Source of the DNA: Ochromonas danica
Lineage: Eukaryota > Sar > Chrysophyceae > Chromulinales > Chromulinaceae
Assembly (NCBI GenBank): GCA_015146655.1
Contig: VKHL01000006.1
Coordinates: 124,001-188,000, forward strand
Direction: 5' to 3'
DNA: 64,000 nt
Notes under the pieces: generated by a model
The model's input: only the letters and a program-made list of their open reading frames with translations
What the model was told of the DNA's origin: nothing
The model's database searches: none
Position numbers and translations under genes: made by a program
Shown here: in pieces, positions 9,952 to 19,915 of the stretch
Layout: the number at the start of each line of letters is the position of its first letter
How positions within the stretch are numbered: position 1 is the stretch's first letter

Positions 9952-10756
9952 CTTTTAGCTTTGCTGATAGACTTTGATTGTGTTGGTACAGTAGGACGAA
10001 AGTGATGTCTGATGTCACCAGTCGGCCTGTGGTGGTGGATTTTCTCTTTGGCCAACTTCATCTTCAAGATCATCAACCGCGAACGGGAGAATCCCGGAAT
10101 CCGGGAATCCGCCAGAATGCGAGCAAAGCCTCAAGTTCCTCTTAAGTTAACACTGAGATCCGGAGATGCTGTTCCACTCCCGCGCAAAACCTGTACCGCA
10201 ATTGTGTGGTGGTGGGTCCCGGAAAAGGTGTTTTGGGCACTCTTGCCCGGATCAGCCTGTACCGCTGGCATTTTTTGAATTTGACGTTTTTGCATTTTGC
10301 TCCAATGGCACCCTATTCCTGCAAGGAACGAGTTATGAAAGCCCTCACTGATGGTCATAGGATGAAGATAGACCCGAACAAGCTCAGTGGGGAAGTGAAA
10401 GACTTACTGGCTAACTTAAGTAATGTTAACTTGGTGTTAAGTCAAGTTAACATTACACTGTAAATTACAGGTAGGGCAAAACCATTAATGCTTGTACAGT
10501 ACTGTAGGCAGGGGGCAATGCACATTATTAATCCCAAATCCACTTTCAAGTAATTACTATTATTTTATTGCTTAGTTAAGAATACGACAAATCTACTAGA
10601 TATATTCAATGCAAAATGTAATTAATCTATAATGAATTACTATTGATCTAGCAGGATTATAAACTTACGCCATTCTAGAAGTATTGTAAAATACCATTTA
10701 TCCCAAGTTATTTTATAACTTGAATAACATTGCACACTTCATCCCAAGTACGCATT
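9952..10756. other. Intergenic region between the lipase copies
   Basis: It holds the presumed promoter of copy A and the 3' flank of copy B. The part at about 10025-10160 resembles the region upstream of copy B (about 12340-12490): both contain CTTCATCTTCAAG, GCGAACGG, AATCCGCC and a TCCTCTTAA...TTAACACTG stretch. The duplicated unit therefore included the promoter. The part near 10690-10756 resembles the 3' flank of copy A. No further gene is supported. Confidence 0.6.
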
Positions 10757-12322
10757 TTAAAACTTGGACAATACGGGTAAATAACCAAATTCCTCAACAC
10801 CTTGTCCATCTCTCAAGCTGTGATCGTCAACAGACATACGGCCCACCCAAGGATTGACACCTTTCACCATGTCAGGTAGGGCCTCGAATTTGGTCAGCAT
10901 CTCTTCATAGTTCTTAGAGTTCATACCCAGATAATGATTTTGACCTTTCTTGTCCACATAGAGAACAACAGTCTGTGCAAAAACATGGTAATATTTGCAA
11001 AAGGAAGACATCTCCGACACACTTTTAAGACCTGGTTCCATCTTCTTGATCAACGGATCGACCACAATTTTCTGTGCCACTCGCCCTATAGTGCGCATAA
11101 TTAAATAATTTTCAAAAAACGCATGAACCTTGTATTCCAACGTTGTAGGGAAGGACTTCGTTGCTACAACCCGAGGAGAGAAGGGAACTGGATCATACAG
11201 ATTCGCAAAGTTATGAGACGCTGACTCGAATCGTTCAAACACCTCCAACGTCTCTGCATCCAGGCCGCTGTGCCAGTCGGATCCATCCGGATAGAACTTG
11301 TAAAACACATTCTGACCTGCAAATGTCCATAACTGGATATTCTCACGAGGAATGTCCACAAAAGCATTACTATGCTCATCCTTCATCTTCAACAAAATCA
11401 ACATCAGCAACGTCTGAGCCAAACCGCCACCCAGGGAATGACCTGTCAACAAAAGAGAGAGGTCCTTGCCTCCGCCGTGAGCTGTCACAATCTTACCAAT
11501 CTGCTCCGCGATACTCTCCCATTCATTCTCAATCATCGTCGATGTACCCGAAGAAATACCGAAGTTGCTTAACAGACGCTTAGGGTAGATGCCTGAATCC
11601 ACCAAGAAGTCGTACGCTTCAGAAGACCCACGGAAAGCCAAGACGATGCGCTTCGATGCTTCATTGTACCACACCGCCCATCGAGTGAAGGAGATCTGAA
11701 GCTTTACGTCCTGATGGGCATAGTACAAATCCTCCTCTGTGTGGCCTTCCACATACAGCTGCAGATCATACGCTCTCTTGCTGTAGAATGCACATAATTT
11801 GGCCTTGCTTAGAGCATCCTCGTCTAAAGTAAACGAAGACAAGTTCCCACAGAGTTGACCAAAGTCCAGATTAGAGGCACGGTAGTCTCGGACACCCACC
11901 ACACGCTTTTCATCTGAACTTGGAGAGCTAATGGAATATTTCAACACGAGGTTATCATAGAAGAAGAAGTGCTTGATGTTGTTGTCATCTGGATCAATCA
12001 AAGAGATAGTCTGACCATTGAAAGTAATGGCAGTGGTCTTTTCATGTAATCTTATAATCGTTTCACCAGGGATGACGTATTTCTTTGTGCCCTTGTCCAA
12101 TGTGCACATAACTTTCGCTTTGTCATCTTCCGAGTTTTCGAAAGTGACTTCTCTGGGATCCAATAAAGCATCCATACACGATAATAGCATGCCTCCATTA
12201 CCACGTTGAACCTTTCCAGAAGCTGTTTTCTTATTTCTGTGGCAGGAGCAAAAGTAACGTCGACATCCCAAACAATTCAGCGCCATTTCTTTCTCAAACT
12301 TCAAGACCTTGTGACACTTCAA
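10757..12322 (-). CDS. Class 3 lipase-like alpha/beta hydrolase, copy B
   Basis: A 521-aa paralogue of the 8440-9951 gene. It keeps the same GHSLGGG nucleophile elbow (about residue 296), the IVLAFRGSSE strand, the NLYDPVPFSP Asp region and the KYYHVFAQ His region, so it should be active. It differs at the N-terminus, where a Cys-rich segment (CLGCRRYFCSCHR) replaces the Lys/Ser-rich start of copy A. Translation could also begin at the downstream Met (MALNCLGC). The C-terminal ~140 residues have diverged from copy A, for example HAFFENYLIMRTIGRV. The cysteine cluster might bind metal or be acylated and so give this copy another location; that is inference. Confidence 0.9.
   Translation of the reverse strand: MKCHKVLKFEKEMALNCLGCRRYFCSCHRNKKTASGKVQRGNGGMLLSCMDALLDPREVTFENSEDDKAKVMCTLDKGTKKYVIPGETIIRLHEKTTAITFNGQTISLIDPDDNNIKHFFFYDNLVLKYSISSPSSDEKRVVGVRDYRASNLDFGQLCGNLSSFTLDEDALSKAKLCAFYSKRAYDLQLYVEGHTEEDLYYAHQDVKLQISFTRWAVWYNEASKRIVLAFRGSSEAYDFLVDSGIYPKRLLSNFGISSGTSTMIENEWESIAEQIGKIVTAHGGGKDLSLLLTGHSLGGGLAQTLLMLILLKMKDEHSNAFVDIPRENIQLWTFAGQNVFYKFYPDGSDWHSGLDAETLEVFERFESASHNFANLYDPVPFSPRVVATKSFPTTLEYKVHAFFENYLIMRTIGRVAQKIVVDPLIKKMEPGLKSVSEMSSFCKYYHVFAQTVVLYVDKKGQNHYLGMNSKNYEEMLTKFEALPDMVKGVNPWVGRMSVDDHSLRDGQGVEEFGYLPVLSKF
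11158..11890 (-). repeat. Near-identical core shared with lipase copy A
   Basis: Partner of 8838-9570. Almost the same base sequence at a fixed 2320-base offset, flanked by clearly diverged sequence. Confidence 0.8.
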
Positions 12323-12706
12323 TTGTGTTCGACCAACGGTCTCTCCTCGGTCGGCATGGGTGGAGTGATTTCTCTATCTTCTCTTCGTCCTGTGGCTTCA
12401 TCTTCAAGGTGCCTGCTTTGGCTTCGCGAACGGCAAATCCGCCGAAGCTTTGCTACCGCTGCTACTCATTCCTCTTAACTTAACACTGCAACCATCCTCT
12501 ATAACGTTACTGTGTAGTGGCGTAGTCTACTGCCGAGGTAGAGCTTTGTAAAGAAATGTAATTTATTTACTACTTTTAGTATAATCTATATTAAAAGGTT
12601 TAATTTATGTATGTGGTAATGAGATTTTCCCAAGAAACTCATTACTGTATTGGCTGTGTAAAGTTTGTCACCAACAACTCTTGCTGGTGAAGAACTAAAT
12701 CGTTAT
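12323..12706. other. Intergenic region upstream of lipase copy B
   Basis: Contains the promoter-side sequence shared with copy A (about 12340-12490) and then A/T-rich sequence to the 3' end of the VOC gene. No gene is seen. Confidence 0.5.
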
Positions 12707-13102
12707 TCAGGAAGGCACCCATGCTCTGTTTTGCAGTACTACACGATAGCCGTCATGATCTTGCCAGGTTTTACCAGCAATGTCCCAGTACGGATTAAAC
12801 GACACCACGGAGGTAAATCCTGCTTTGCTCATAGCGTCACAGCGAGTCGCCCACTCCTCAGCATCCGGGTAATACAGCACTAACAAATCTTCTGACGTCG
12901 GGGCAGGCTGGACAGGATGAGCGTGACACAGAGTGAGCTCGATATGCCATGGAAGATCGGGATGCCCTATCATCACACCGCTAAATCCATCATGATCGGT
13001 GAAATCCGCGATTCTTCGCAGTCCAAGTGCCTCACAATACATCCGACAGGTAAGTTCCAGGTCAGTAACAGGTCGTGCGATTCGCATATGGGCAAACATC
13101 AC
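12707..13102 (-). CDS. VOC (glyoxalase-like) family protein, bacterial type
   Basis: A 131-aa single-domain vicinal-oxygen-chelate protein. Most members bind a divalent metal and act on small molecules (isomerases, dioxygenases, antibiotic or glyoxal detoxification). The sequence MRIARPVTDLE starts the first beta-alpha-beta unit. It is followed by FTDHDGFSGVMIGHPDLPWHIELT, broken here as FTDHDGFSGVMIGH and PWHIELT. The second unit ends DIAGKTWQDHDGYRVVLQN. This end-to-end pattern is that of small bacterial VOC proteins such as YycE, with no intron and no targeting peptide. Translation probably starts at 13102 or at the Met six codons in (MRIARP). It is divergent from the 2OG oxygenase gene. 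Bacterial origin is inferred from recall of the family, not from a search. Confidence 0.85.
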   Translation of the reverse strand: MMFAHMRIARPVTDLELTCRMYCEALGLRRIADFTDHDGFSGVMIGHPDLPWHIELTLCHAHPVQPAPTSEDLLVLYYPDAEEWATRCDAMSKAGFTSVVSFNPYWDIAGKTWQDHDGYRVVLQNRAWVPS

Positions 13103-13169
13103 TCAGTGTTCTTTGAGTAACTTCAGAAATTCCATACAAATTCCACTCGAGCCTCTAAAGTTAACAGCA

Positions 13170-14165
13170 ATGGGACGGTCTGGTCAAGTTAAAGCAATTG
13201 TGTTGTTGCGTGGGATTCTCGTCTCCCAGATCGGAGATTGGCACATGTACTCTGCATTACCAAATAGAAGCAGCATGCAGTCAGTACTATCCTCAATCTT
13301 CTCTATTTTCTCTTCAAGAGGATCATCAACCTCTAAAACCGAAAACAAGCCTCTACCATCATCGTCATCAGTCGGTGGCAATCAAAAGAAAAAGTTAGAC
13401 CTAAGTGCCTTGTCCACCACAAGCTTTGACCCATCGATCTGTACTGTCACTCCTCTCCCCTTGAATATCCGCACGTGGCAAGGAGATGGGAGGGAGCAGT
13501 TCGCGATAGTCATCAATAACTTGTTGAGTGTCGAGGAGTGCCAGCAGTGGATCCTTGAGACAGAAGCGCATGGGTACGACCCAGCGCTACTTAACGTGGG
13601 GAATGATCAAGAGATCCTGAGACGAGATGTTCGCCATAGCATGCGCTGTGCTGGTGAAAGTGAGGAGAGAGTGAATGAGCTGTGGACACGTGTCAAGCTC
13701 TTCCTCCCTCCCACAGCCTCCTACAGCGCCAGTGGATGGTATCAAGGTCAGCAGCCTGTGAGATTAAATGAGCTCATGCGCTTCTTACGTTATGATCCAG
13801 GACACTACTTTGTCCCTCATTGTGATGGTTACTATCAATACCCTGCAGGACATGATCACAGTGGAGAGAGAAGTTTATTGACCATCTTGATCTACCTTAA
13901 TGAAGATTTTGAAGGAGGATGCACTCGCTTTTATGCCTCTAGACCACCCCAAAAGGACTATGAAAATGACCATGATGATCAAAATAATAATGATGATGAT
14001 GATGATGATGAAAACAGTGATGGACACTTCGACTTCCACCCTCGAGTTGGTAGTGTGGTCATCTTCGAGCACAACATCTTCCATTCCGCTGAAAAACTGA
14101 CCAAAGGAAGGAAGTACTCACTTCGCACTGATATCATGTTTGAAGCTAATAGCCTACCTGCATAA
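13170..14165 (+). CDS. 2-oxoglutarate/Fe(II) dioxygenase, prolyl-4-hydroxylase type
   Basis: The frame is open from 12999, but those first codons overlap the VOC gene on the other strand. The Met at 13170 (MGRSGQVK, giving 331 aa), 13245 or 13275 is a likelier start. The catalytic domain occupies about the last 230 residues. RYDPGHYFVPHCDGYY carries the HxD iron ligands, and NIFHSAEKLTKGRKYSLRTD carries the distal His and the basic residue that holds 2-oxoglutarate. Such enzymes hydroxylate prolyl or other residues. The region before the domain is Ser-rich with a hydrophobic patch (SVLSSIFSIF). A GAT repeat encodes an Asp/Asn-rich loop just before the distal His. Substrate and location are unknown. 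Confidence 0.88.
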   Translation: MGRSGQVKAIVLLRGILVSQIGDWHMYSALPNRSSMQSVLSSIFSIFSSRGSSTSKTENKPLPSSSSVGGNQKKKLDLSALSTTSFDPSICTVTPLPLNIRTWQGDGREQFAIVINNLLSVEECQQWILETEAHGYDPALLNVGNDQEILRRDVRHSMRCAGESEERVNELWTRVKLFLPPTASYSASGWYQGQQPVRLNELMRFLRYDPGHYFVPHCDGYYQYPAGHDHSGERSLLTILIYLNEDFEGGCTRFYASRPPQKDYENDHDDQNNNDDDDDDENSDGHFDFHPRVGSVVIFEHNIFHSAEKLTKGRKYSLRTDIMFEANSLPA

Positions 14166-14449
14166 CATATGCTCTCCTCATTCGAATGGATTTGAAACTC
14201 TGAAAAACAACTATCCTGCTTGACAACTAATAATCTGTGTCTGTGTATATCCTGTAATTACCACACTGCCTTGAAGATATCTATACAATGTGGAATAATA
14301 GAATGAACGAAAAGCAATACATAAGGTCAATCATACTACATGGTATCAAATGATGATAAAGTTCCACATACACCATCTTGTAAGCTGCTATTCACACACA
14401 TACAAACACACTCAGTATTCCCACAGCTATTGTAGCAGCTGACTTGGAA

Positions 14450-15543
14450 TTATCGTGTACCACTTGTCTTAGCCAAAGCTGCTTGTGCCTTCCTCAGTAA
14501 ATGAGAACAATCCTCAGATAACATGTTTTGAATCGTCTTTTCTTGCTCTTGCACTGCTTTCAGACTTTTGCTAGAAGGTCCTGTGGTAGTAGCACCAGTG
14601 TCCAATGGGTCAGAGACTGCCAATTCCGCGGCTGTAAACCATGGCTCACTGGGAGGAGTCTTGCAAATACTCGGATCAGGACGTAACTTGGCAAGCTCAT
14701 CTTCGATGGACCCGAAGGCTTCATGAATCTGCACATGTCCCCCATCCATGAGGAGCAAAGATGGCACAGCAGTCAAAACAGCTGCTGCATATCCAGGTTG
14801 ACTGCACACTGTTATCAGAAGAACGCCACATCCAAATGCACAATCAAAAACAAGAGAAGGCTCAGCAGATGGTTTGAGAGAGTGAATAGCTGACAAGAGA
14901 AGAAGGATCGATCAACCTGGATTAGCATCTTCACCATCCACTCCTCTCAGACTGAACGAAGTTAAGGTCTTCAGCTAGCATCATGCCCACACAATAAGCC
15001 ATGGAGAAGTCAACAATAGGGTAGGGAGGGACGGAGGGAGGGTGAGAGGCTCACATTGTTCAAGTCAGAGATGTCTGCCAAGTTGGCAATTTGATTTCCC
15101 CGCAAATCCAGTGATTCGAGAGATACTAACTTGTGCAAGTTCTCTAGAAAGACAGACATCACAAACCAAGCTATCAGCTCATCACTCTTTCTCTTCTCTA
15201 TGGAGATGGTCTGCCTGTTGCTCACCAATCTTGCGAATGCGATTGAATGACAAGTCCAACGTCCTCAGAGAGACACAGAAATCCAGGCCAGCAATCATCA
15301 AGATCTCACGGAAAGACAGACATATCACTCAGTTTGGTGTTGCTCTATGACAGTTAGACTTTGTTTATTATGGCTCACCTCATTGGAGGACAATACCAAC
15401 TCCACAAGAGAGACACAGGACTCGAGGTTACTGATCGAAGAAATGCCTTGGTTGGACAAGTAGAGGCGTTGAATTACTTCCTTATCATACTGTCCTGATT
15501 CTTTGAATATTAATTTGTCTGTTATCATCTCTTTCAATATCAC
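14450..15543 (-). CDS. Leucine-rich repeat protein, LRRC61-like (spliced)
   Basis: Three exons are well supported: 15543-15379 (MILKEMITDKLIF...VELVLSSNE), 15304-15226 (ILMIAGLDFCVSLRTLDLSFN) and 15143-15055 (ENLHKLVSLESLDLRGN...SDLNN). The phases join without a break. They give four short SDS22-like repeats, each with LxLxxNxI spacing. The last exon ends at 14450 and contains CSQPGYAAAVLTAVPSLLLMDG, the usual LRR cap, then a Ser/Thr-rich tail. Its 5' boundary is not resolved; acceptors near 14870-14890 are candidates. The N-terminal ITDKLI/LLKS-type lead and the cap resemble LRRC61, a protein found mostly in organisms with cilia. A protein-binding scaffold role is likely. Confidence 0.75.
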
Positions 15544-15631
15544 ATGAGCAACGACAAAACGATTGACTTGATGTGGTTTGTATTGTGAGAGTAAGCAATG
15601 CTGTCACTAACACACGGAACATCCGCCCCTA

Positions 15632-15705
15632 GCGGGGTTAGCTCAGTTGGTTAGAGCGTCGGTCTCATAATCCGGAGGTCGCCAGTTCGATCCTGGCATT
15701 CCGCA
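15632..15705 (+). tRNA. tRNA-Met (CAT), elongator type
   Basis: The cloverleaf closes fully. The acceptor stem GCGGGGT pairs with ATTCCGC (two G-U pairs), followed by discriminator A at 15705. The D arm is AGCTCAGTTGGTTAGAGC. The anticodon loop CTCATAA sits on a TCGGT/TCCGG stem, and the T arm is CCAG-TTCGATC-CTGG. There is no intron. A short T run (TTTT at about 15720) downstream would end Pol III transcription. The D-arm and T-arm sequences serve as the internal A and B boxes. Confidence 0.95.
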
Positions 15706-16353
15706 CTCGTGTGTCAAAAATTTTGCCTCTTTTGTCACCATTTTTCATGTCAGATACCTTTTATATCAACTACCTCTTACAATCCCGTGCACTTGCTTTG
15801 CATTTAAGCCGAATGCCATAACTTACACTACACTGTGTTTATTCCCCCTGGTTGTTTCATCCAAACGGCAAAAAGTGATATTCGACCACGAGGTGGGTAT
15901 TGAATATCATTTTCTGGTCTGAATTTCATTGCTAGATCACTTTTGACAGTGGGTGATAATGTGTATTACACACTTATCGAAAGCATCCGGGGTTAGGGTT
16001 AGTTGTTCATTCTGTAATACAGAAGAATGTCCAGTTCGGACCGTTGTGGAGTTAGCAAACTCATGTATCATCACACACAATCTTTAAATTTACACAATAC
16101 CAATGCTGATCCTGAGTTGCTCATATGCATTATCTGAGGTTTCTTTTAACAAGTAGAACTATTATCTCAATCGTTCCTCACCACCTCACACACTTGTTGT
16201 ATTTACACCGAGGGTGACCTACTTGCTAGGTTTGATACCAACACCACAGGACGCCAGAGATAATTTTGTCGATTCTAGGAAACGGCTCAACATTCTTTGG
16301 ACTGGACACCAACATACAACACACACGAACATCTATCAATATAACGTAGACTC
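15706..16353. other. Intergenic region
   Basis: It lies between the tRNA and the 3' end of the kinase gene. It begins with the tRNA terminator and is otherwise A/T-rich with no gene. A short GGGGTTAGGGTTAG stretch near 15989-16002 is only two units of the telomere-type hexamer. Confidence 0.5.
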
Positions 16354-19300
16354 TTATCTACGTGTTGCATAAGCACTTAAAGGCCTTTGCTGAGGGACAG
16401 CCTGAGCTGCCATCATACCAACGTTTACCATGCCAGTGTTAGGCATCATTCCCAAAGTAGTTGATTGAGGCATTCCAGAAGCCATCGCCATGGTACGATT
16501 CTGAGAGGCACTCTTGGGACGAGAGCGGTACTCTTGCCGCTCTAGCATTTGCTGCTGTTGTTGTTGCTGCTGCTGTGCATTCATTTGTTCAGCCATTTGT
16601 TGCTGGATGAGGTTCTCATAATGTTGTGATGATGGATTCTGCATAGCCGGAGGCCCAGTAATGACCTTGGCCAAGGAAGTTGCAATATTCTTGACTCCTC
16701 CACCAGAAGAAAGTCCCGAAGCATAGTTGGCTGACATGGGACGTTGATGACCACCACTATTACCGTTCCCATTACCAGCAGCATTGGTGGTTCCAGGAAG
16801 TGCTGAGGCAGCATTCATAGTGGGCCCAACGTTGTGATAGTTAGCACCTGCTCGCTTGGCTGCAGAACGTCTTCGATTGATTAAAACTTCCAAAAGGAGA
16901 TAATACAAAGTTGCTAAGGAAGAGTGAGTTTTGGTCAATACAAGACGGATTGTCTCATCTCTTGACATGCCATAAGTTTGTAATTCACTCAACACTTGCT
17001 CATCTAAATCGTCCGCAGGCTTTTCACTGATCAAAATGGTCATTTCCTGGCGCATTTTATCCATATTAGGAGCATTCAAAAGTTGACCTTGTAACCAGGG
17101 GTGTCTTAGGGCATTGTGTGCAGTCATACGTTGGTCAACATCAACTGTCAGTAACTGACGCAACAAATCCTTCACAGGAGCACTGAGCTCCTCCGGAATC
17201 GTAAAAGCACCTCGAGCAATGCGACGATACAAATCAGGATAAGCCTTAGCACGGAAAGGGAAGCAACCACAAAGCAGCGCATATAGAAGAATCCCAAGAC
17301 TCCATATATCAACGGGCTTGCCTTCATACTCCAGGCGTCGAACAATTTCTGGAGCCATATCTACAATAACAAAAGAGTTAGAATGAGCAAAAACACAATT
17401 GTGATTTCTTGATAAAAGAAGAGACTTACATGAAGGAGTTCCGCAGAAAACCTTGAGCTTCTTGCCTGGTTGACAAACCGTAGAAAACCCAAAGTCAATA
17501 AGTTTAATCTCTCTTTCATTCGCAAAGAGAACATTTTCTAATTTGATATCTCGATGCGAGACACCTAATCCATGTAAATAGTCAATAGCTTGTACAATCT
17601 GGAAAAAGATTCGTTTGCTTTCTTCTTCTGATAGCCTTCGCTTAGCTTTCACATAAGAGCAAAGATTGCCTCCATCTAAACACTCCATAATAAGATGCAT
17701 ACGTTTGGGAGTTTCCACAGCTTCATAAAGACGAGCTATACGTGGATGAGAGATTTGTTCCATAATTTTGATCTCACTGTGGACTCGCTTCCAATGCGCT
17801 GGGTCTTTCAATTTCGCCTTATCATATGTCTTGATGGCAACCTTTGACCCTGTTAGACGATGCCAAGCAGCACGAACCTTTCCATAGCTTCCTACACCTA
17901 CTACTTTACCCACCATATACATATCCATGACAGCGGAAGAAGAAGGAACTATTCCTCCTCGTGTTCCTGAAGACAAAGCCAACAACTTGCGAAGCTCAAG
18001 GGCATCCCTCTTTGTACAAAACTGATTAGGAATAGTAGAGATGCCAACGTTGATATTTTCTTCAGAAAAGGAATCAAGGGAGGTATTACGAACATCCACG
18101 GCTGTACTACTGCCATTAGCCAATTCCAAAGAAGCAGACGGAGTATTCGCTGAAGTGGATACTTCTGGATGAGAAGACGAGGAAATAGGCTTTCCATCCA
18201 TCTCCTCATCATCACCATTTCCACTGGCAGCAGCCTTCGCATTTGGATCTACCCCTTCCACCCCAAGCAACATCCCGTCAAGTCCTTCTGTTTCACCTTC
18301 ATTGTCCAATCCAGCCAGCTCAGCAATGGGCAGATTGCCCATATTTTTCATCATAGCACCTTTCATTCCAGCTTCTAAAGCTGTTGCTGCTGCGCCTGCA
18401 GAATTATACACTGCACCGTTAGGGTCTTGACCTTCGAGCTGGTGACTGAGATCAACAGCTTTCCGCAGTTTATTCGCTGTTGAGGAGGAAGAAGAAGCCG
18501 ATTGAGGTCTTTGCTTCACATCTCCATATCCAACGGGTTGCGCCATTTGCTGACCTTGGGGAGGGAAAACTTGCTGTGGAACAGCTTGGTTACCGAAAGA
18601 GGGCATTTTGTAACCCTGACCCCAGTCATTTTGATATGAAGTGGCATTGGCTGATAGTGGACGCTGACCAGAGGGCTGTCCAAATGGATTGGCATACATA
18701 GCATAAGAAGTGGCTGGCTGAGGCATGTAGTAAATAGGTTGCTGAGCCGCAGCGGCAGCAGCAGCAGCGGCGGCGGTGGCACTATCATTTCTTCGCACAG
18801 CCCCGGCTGATTTTGGACGGGCAGAGGTTCCGCTTGTAGAAGTATGTGCAGGATTGGCCGGATTACTACCACCCATATTCAGTTGATTGATATTTAAGCC
18901 TGCCACTGTGGGATAAGCAGGAGCAGCAGCAGTGGCAGTAGTGGGCTGTGATGTTGGTCGAGAGTGGCCAGCACTCGACGGTCTTTGGGCACTATAGCCC
19001 TGTCCAAACAATCCGCTGGACATTGCATTCGTCATGGGTTGATTATAGACATTTCCTCCGCCATAATTGTTTGATGCTTTATTGTAACTAAAATTGCCAC
19101 TCGTTCGACGAGTCGCCCCGGCAGAACTTGGCCGAGCAGAACTGCCTTGCCCACTGCTCGTGGACTTCTGGCTTCGATTCTGTCAATGATAAAAGCATAA
19201 ATTTAATACACACCCTAACAATTGATTGAAAAGGAAAAAGAAAATGCTTACCGGCAGCATAGCGTGAATTTGTGACACAATGGGATCCGGTGTGGTCGTA

Positions 19301-19409
19301 TTTCTATTGTAAGACAAAGAAGGCCAACAGAGGAAAACAAGGTTATATAAGGGATTGAGGGAGGAGTTGAGTAAATGTAGGAGACAGACCTGTAGTATCC
19401 AGTAGACAT
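16354..19409 (-). CDS. AMPK/MARK-related serine/threonine kinase (4 exons, 942 aa)
   Basis: Exons are 19409-19390, 19303-19252, 19179-17430 and 17360-16354, and all phases agree. The start MSTGYYRNTTTPDP comes from the 20-bp first exon. The N-terminal ~390 residues are low complexity (RPSSAG motifs, a poly-Ala/Gln run). The kinase domain follows: GKVVGVGSYGKVRAAW, the VAIK lysine, HRDIKLENVLF, DFGFS and CGTPSYMAPEIV. A UBA-like helical segment (DEQVLSELQTYGMSRDETIRLV) comes right after, the layout of AMPK-related kinases. The third intron is 69 bp, in frame and free of stops, so naive reading inserts 23 residues between S and MAPEIV. At the usual LKB1-type T-loop threonine position the protein has Val (KLKVFCGTP). 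The tail is Gln/Asn-rich. Likely cytosolic and involved in polarity or energy signalling; the substrate is unknown. Confidence 0.9.
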
Positions 19410-19915
19410 CACTAGGGGAGGATACTATGGCTGTTGCTGTATAGTCTTTCACTTGAATTACCACAACACGGATTCAAAATGAAATCTTCTTTATTACCAC
19501 CCAAAAATTGTGGAAGAATAAATAACTACGAATAAACGATCTAATAAAATTATTTCTTTTCTACACGGGTAAGAAGGACTTCCTCAATCAAGCCAAGCTC
19601 TTGTTGTCCTGCAAGTGACATGCGCCAGCCCTGGGCTGTGGTGCAGGCAACACCGTTACACGACGCCACCGTCACAGGCACGAAACGGTATTACCTCGCA
19701 ATACAATAACTACGTGACGCAATGGCTGCACATCATTGTTATTGTCTTGCGAGGGGAGGACTACCCAGCAGCACCCCCACCTTGCTTTGATTTGACTTGA
19801 CCAGTGAGAGAGTTCATTTCCTGTCATTAGATTGGATAAGATTCTCAAACTGTTGAGATATTATCCACCTATTTATCACACCATTGAAAGGTTTGTGAGA
19901 GGTTAACTGTATGAA
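19410..19915. promoter_or_regulatory. Shared divergent promoter region of kinase and VPS13 genes
   Basis: The two genes are transcribed away from each other from this 506-bp interval. It has A/T-rich and GC-richer halves but no motif I can name. An ATG at 19911 opens a frame of only 11 codons that overlaps the VPS13 start in another frame; it could act as a short upstream ORF. Confidence 0.4.

Noticed and set aside
12999-13169. Upstream 57 codons of the 2OG oxygenase frame
   Set aside because: They overlap the VOC gene on the opposite strand and show no conserved feature; a start at 13170 or later is more likely.
15987-16004. Telomere-like GGGTTAGGGTTAG
   Set aside because: Only two units, within ordinary intergenic sequence; too short to be an interstitial telomere.
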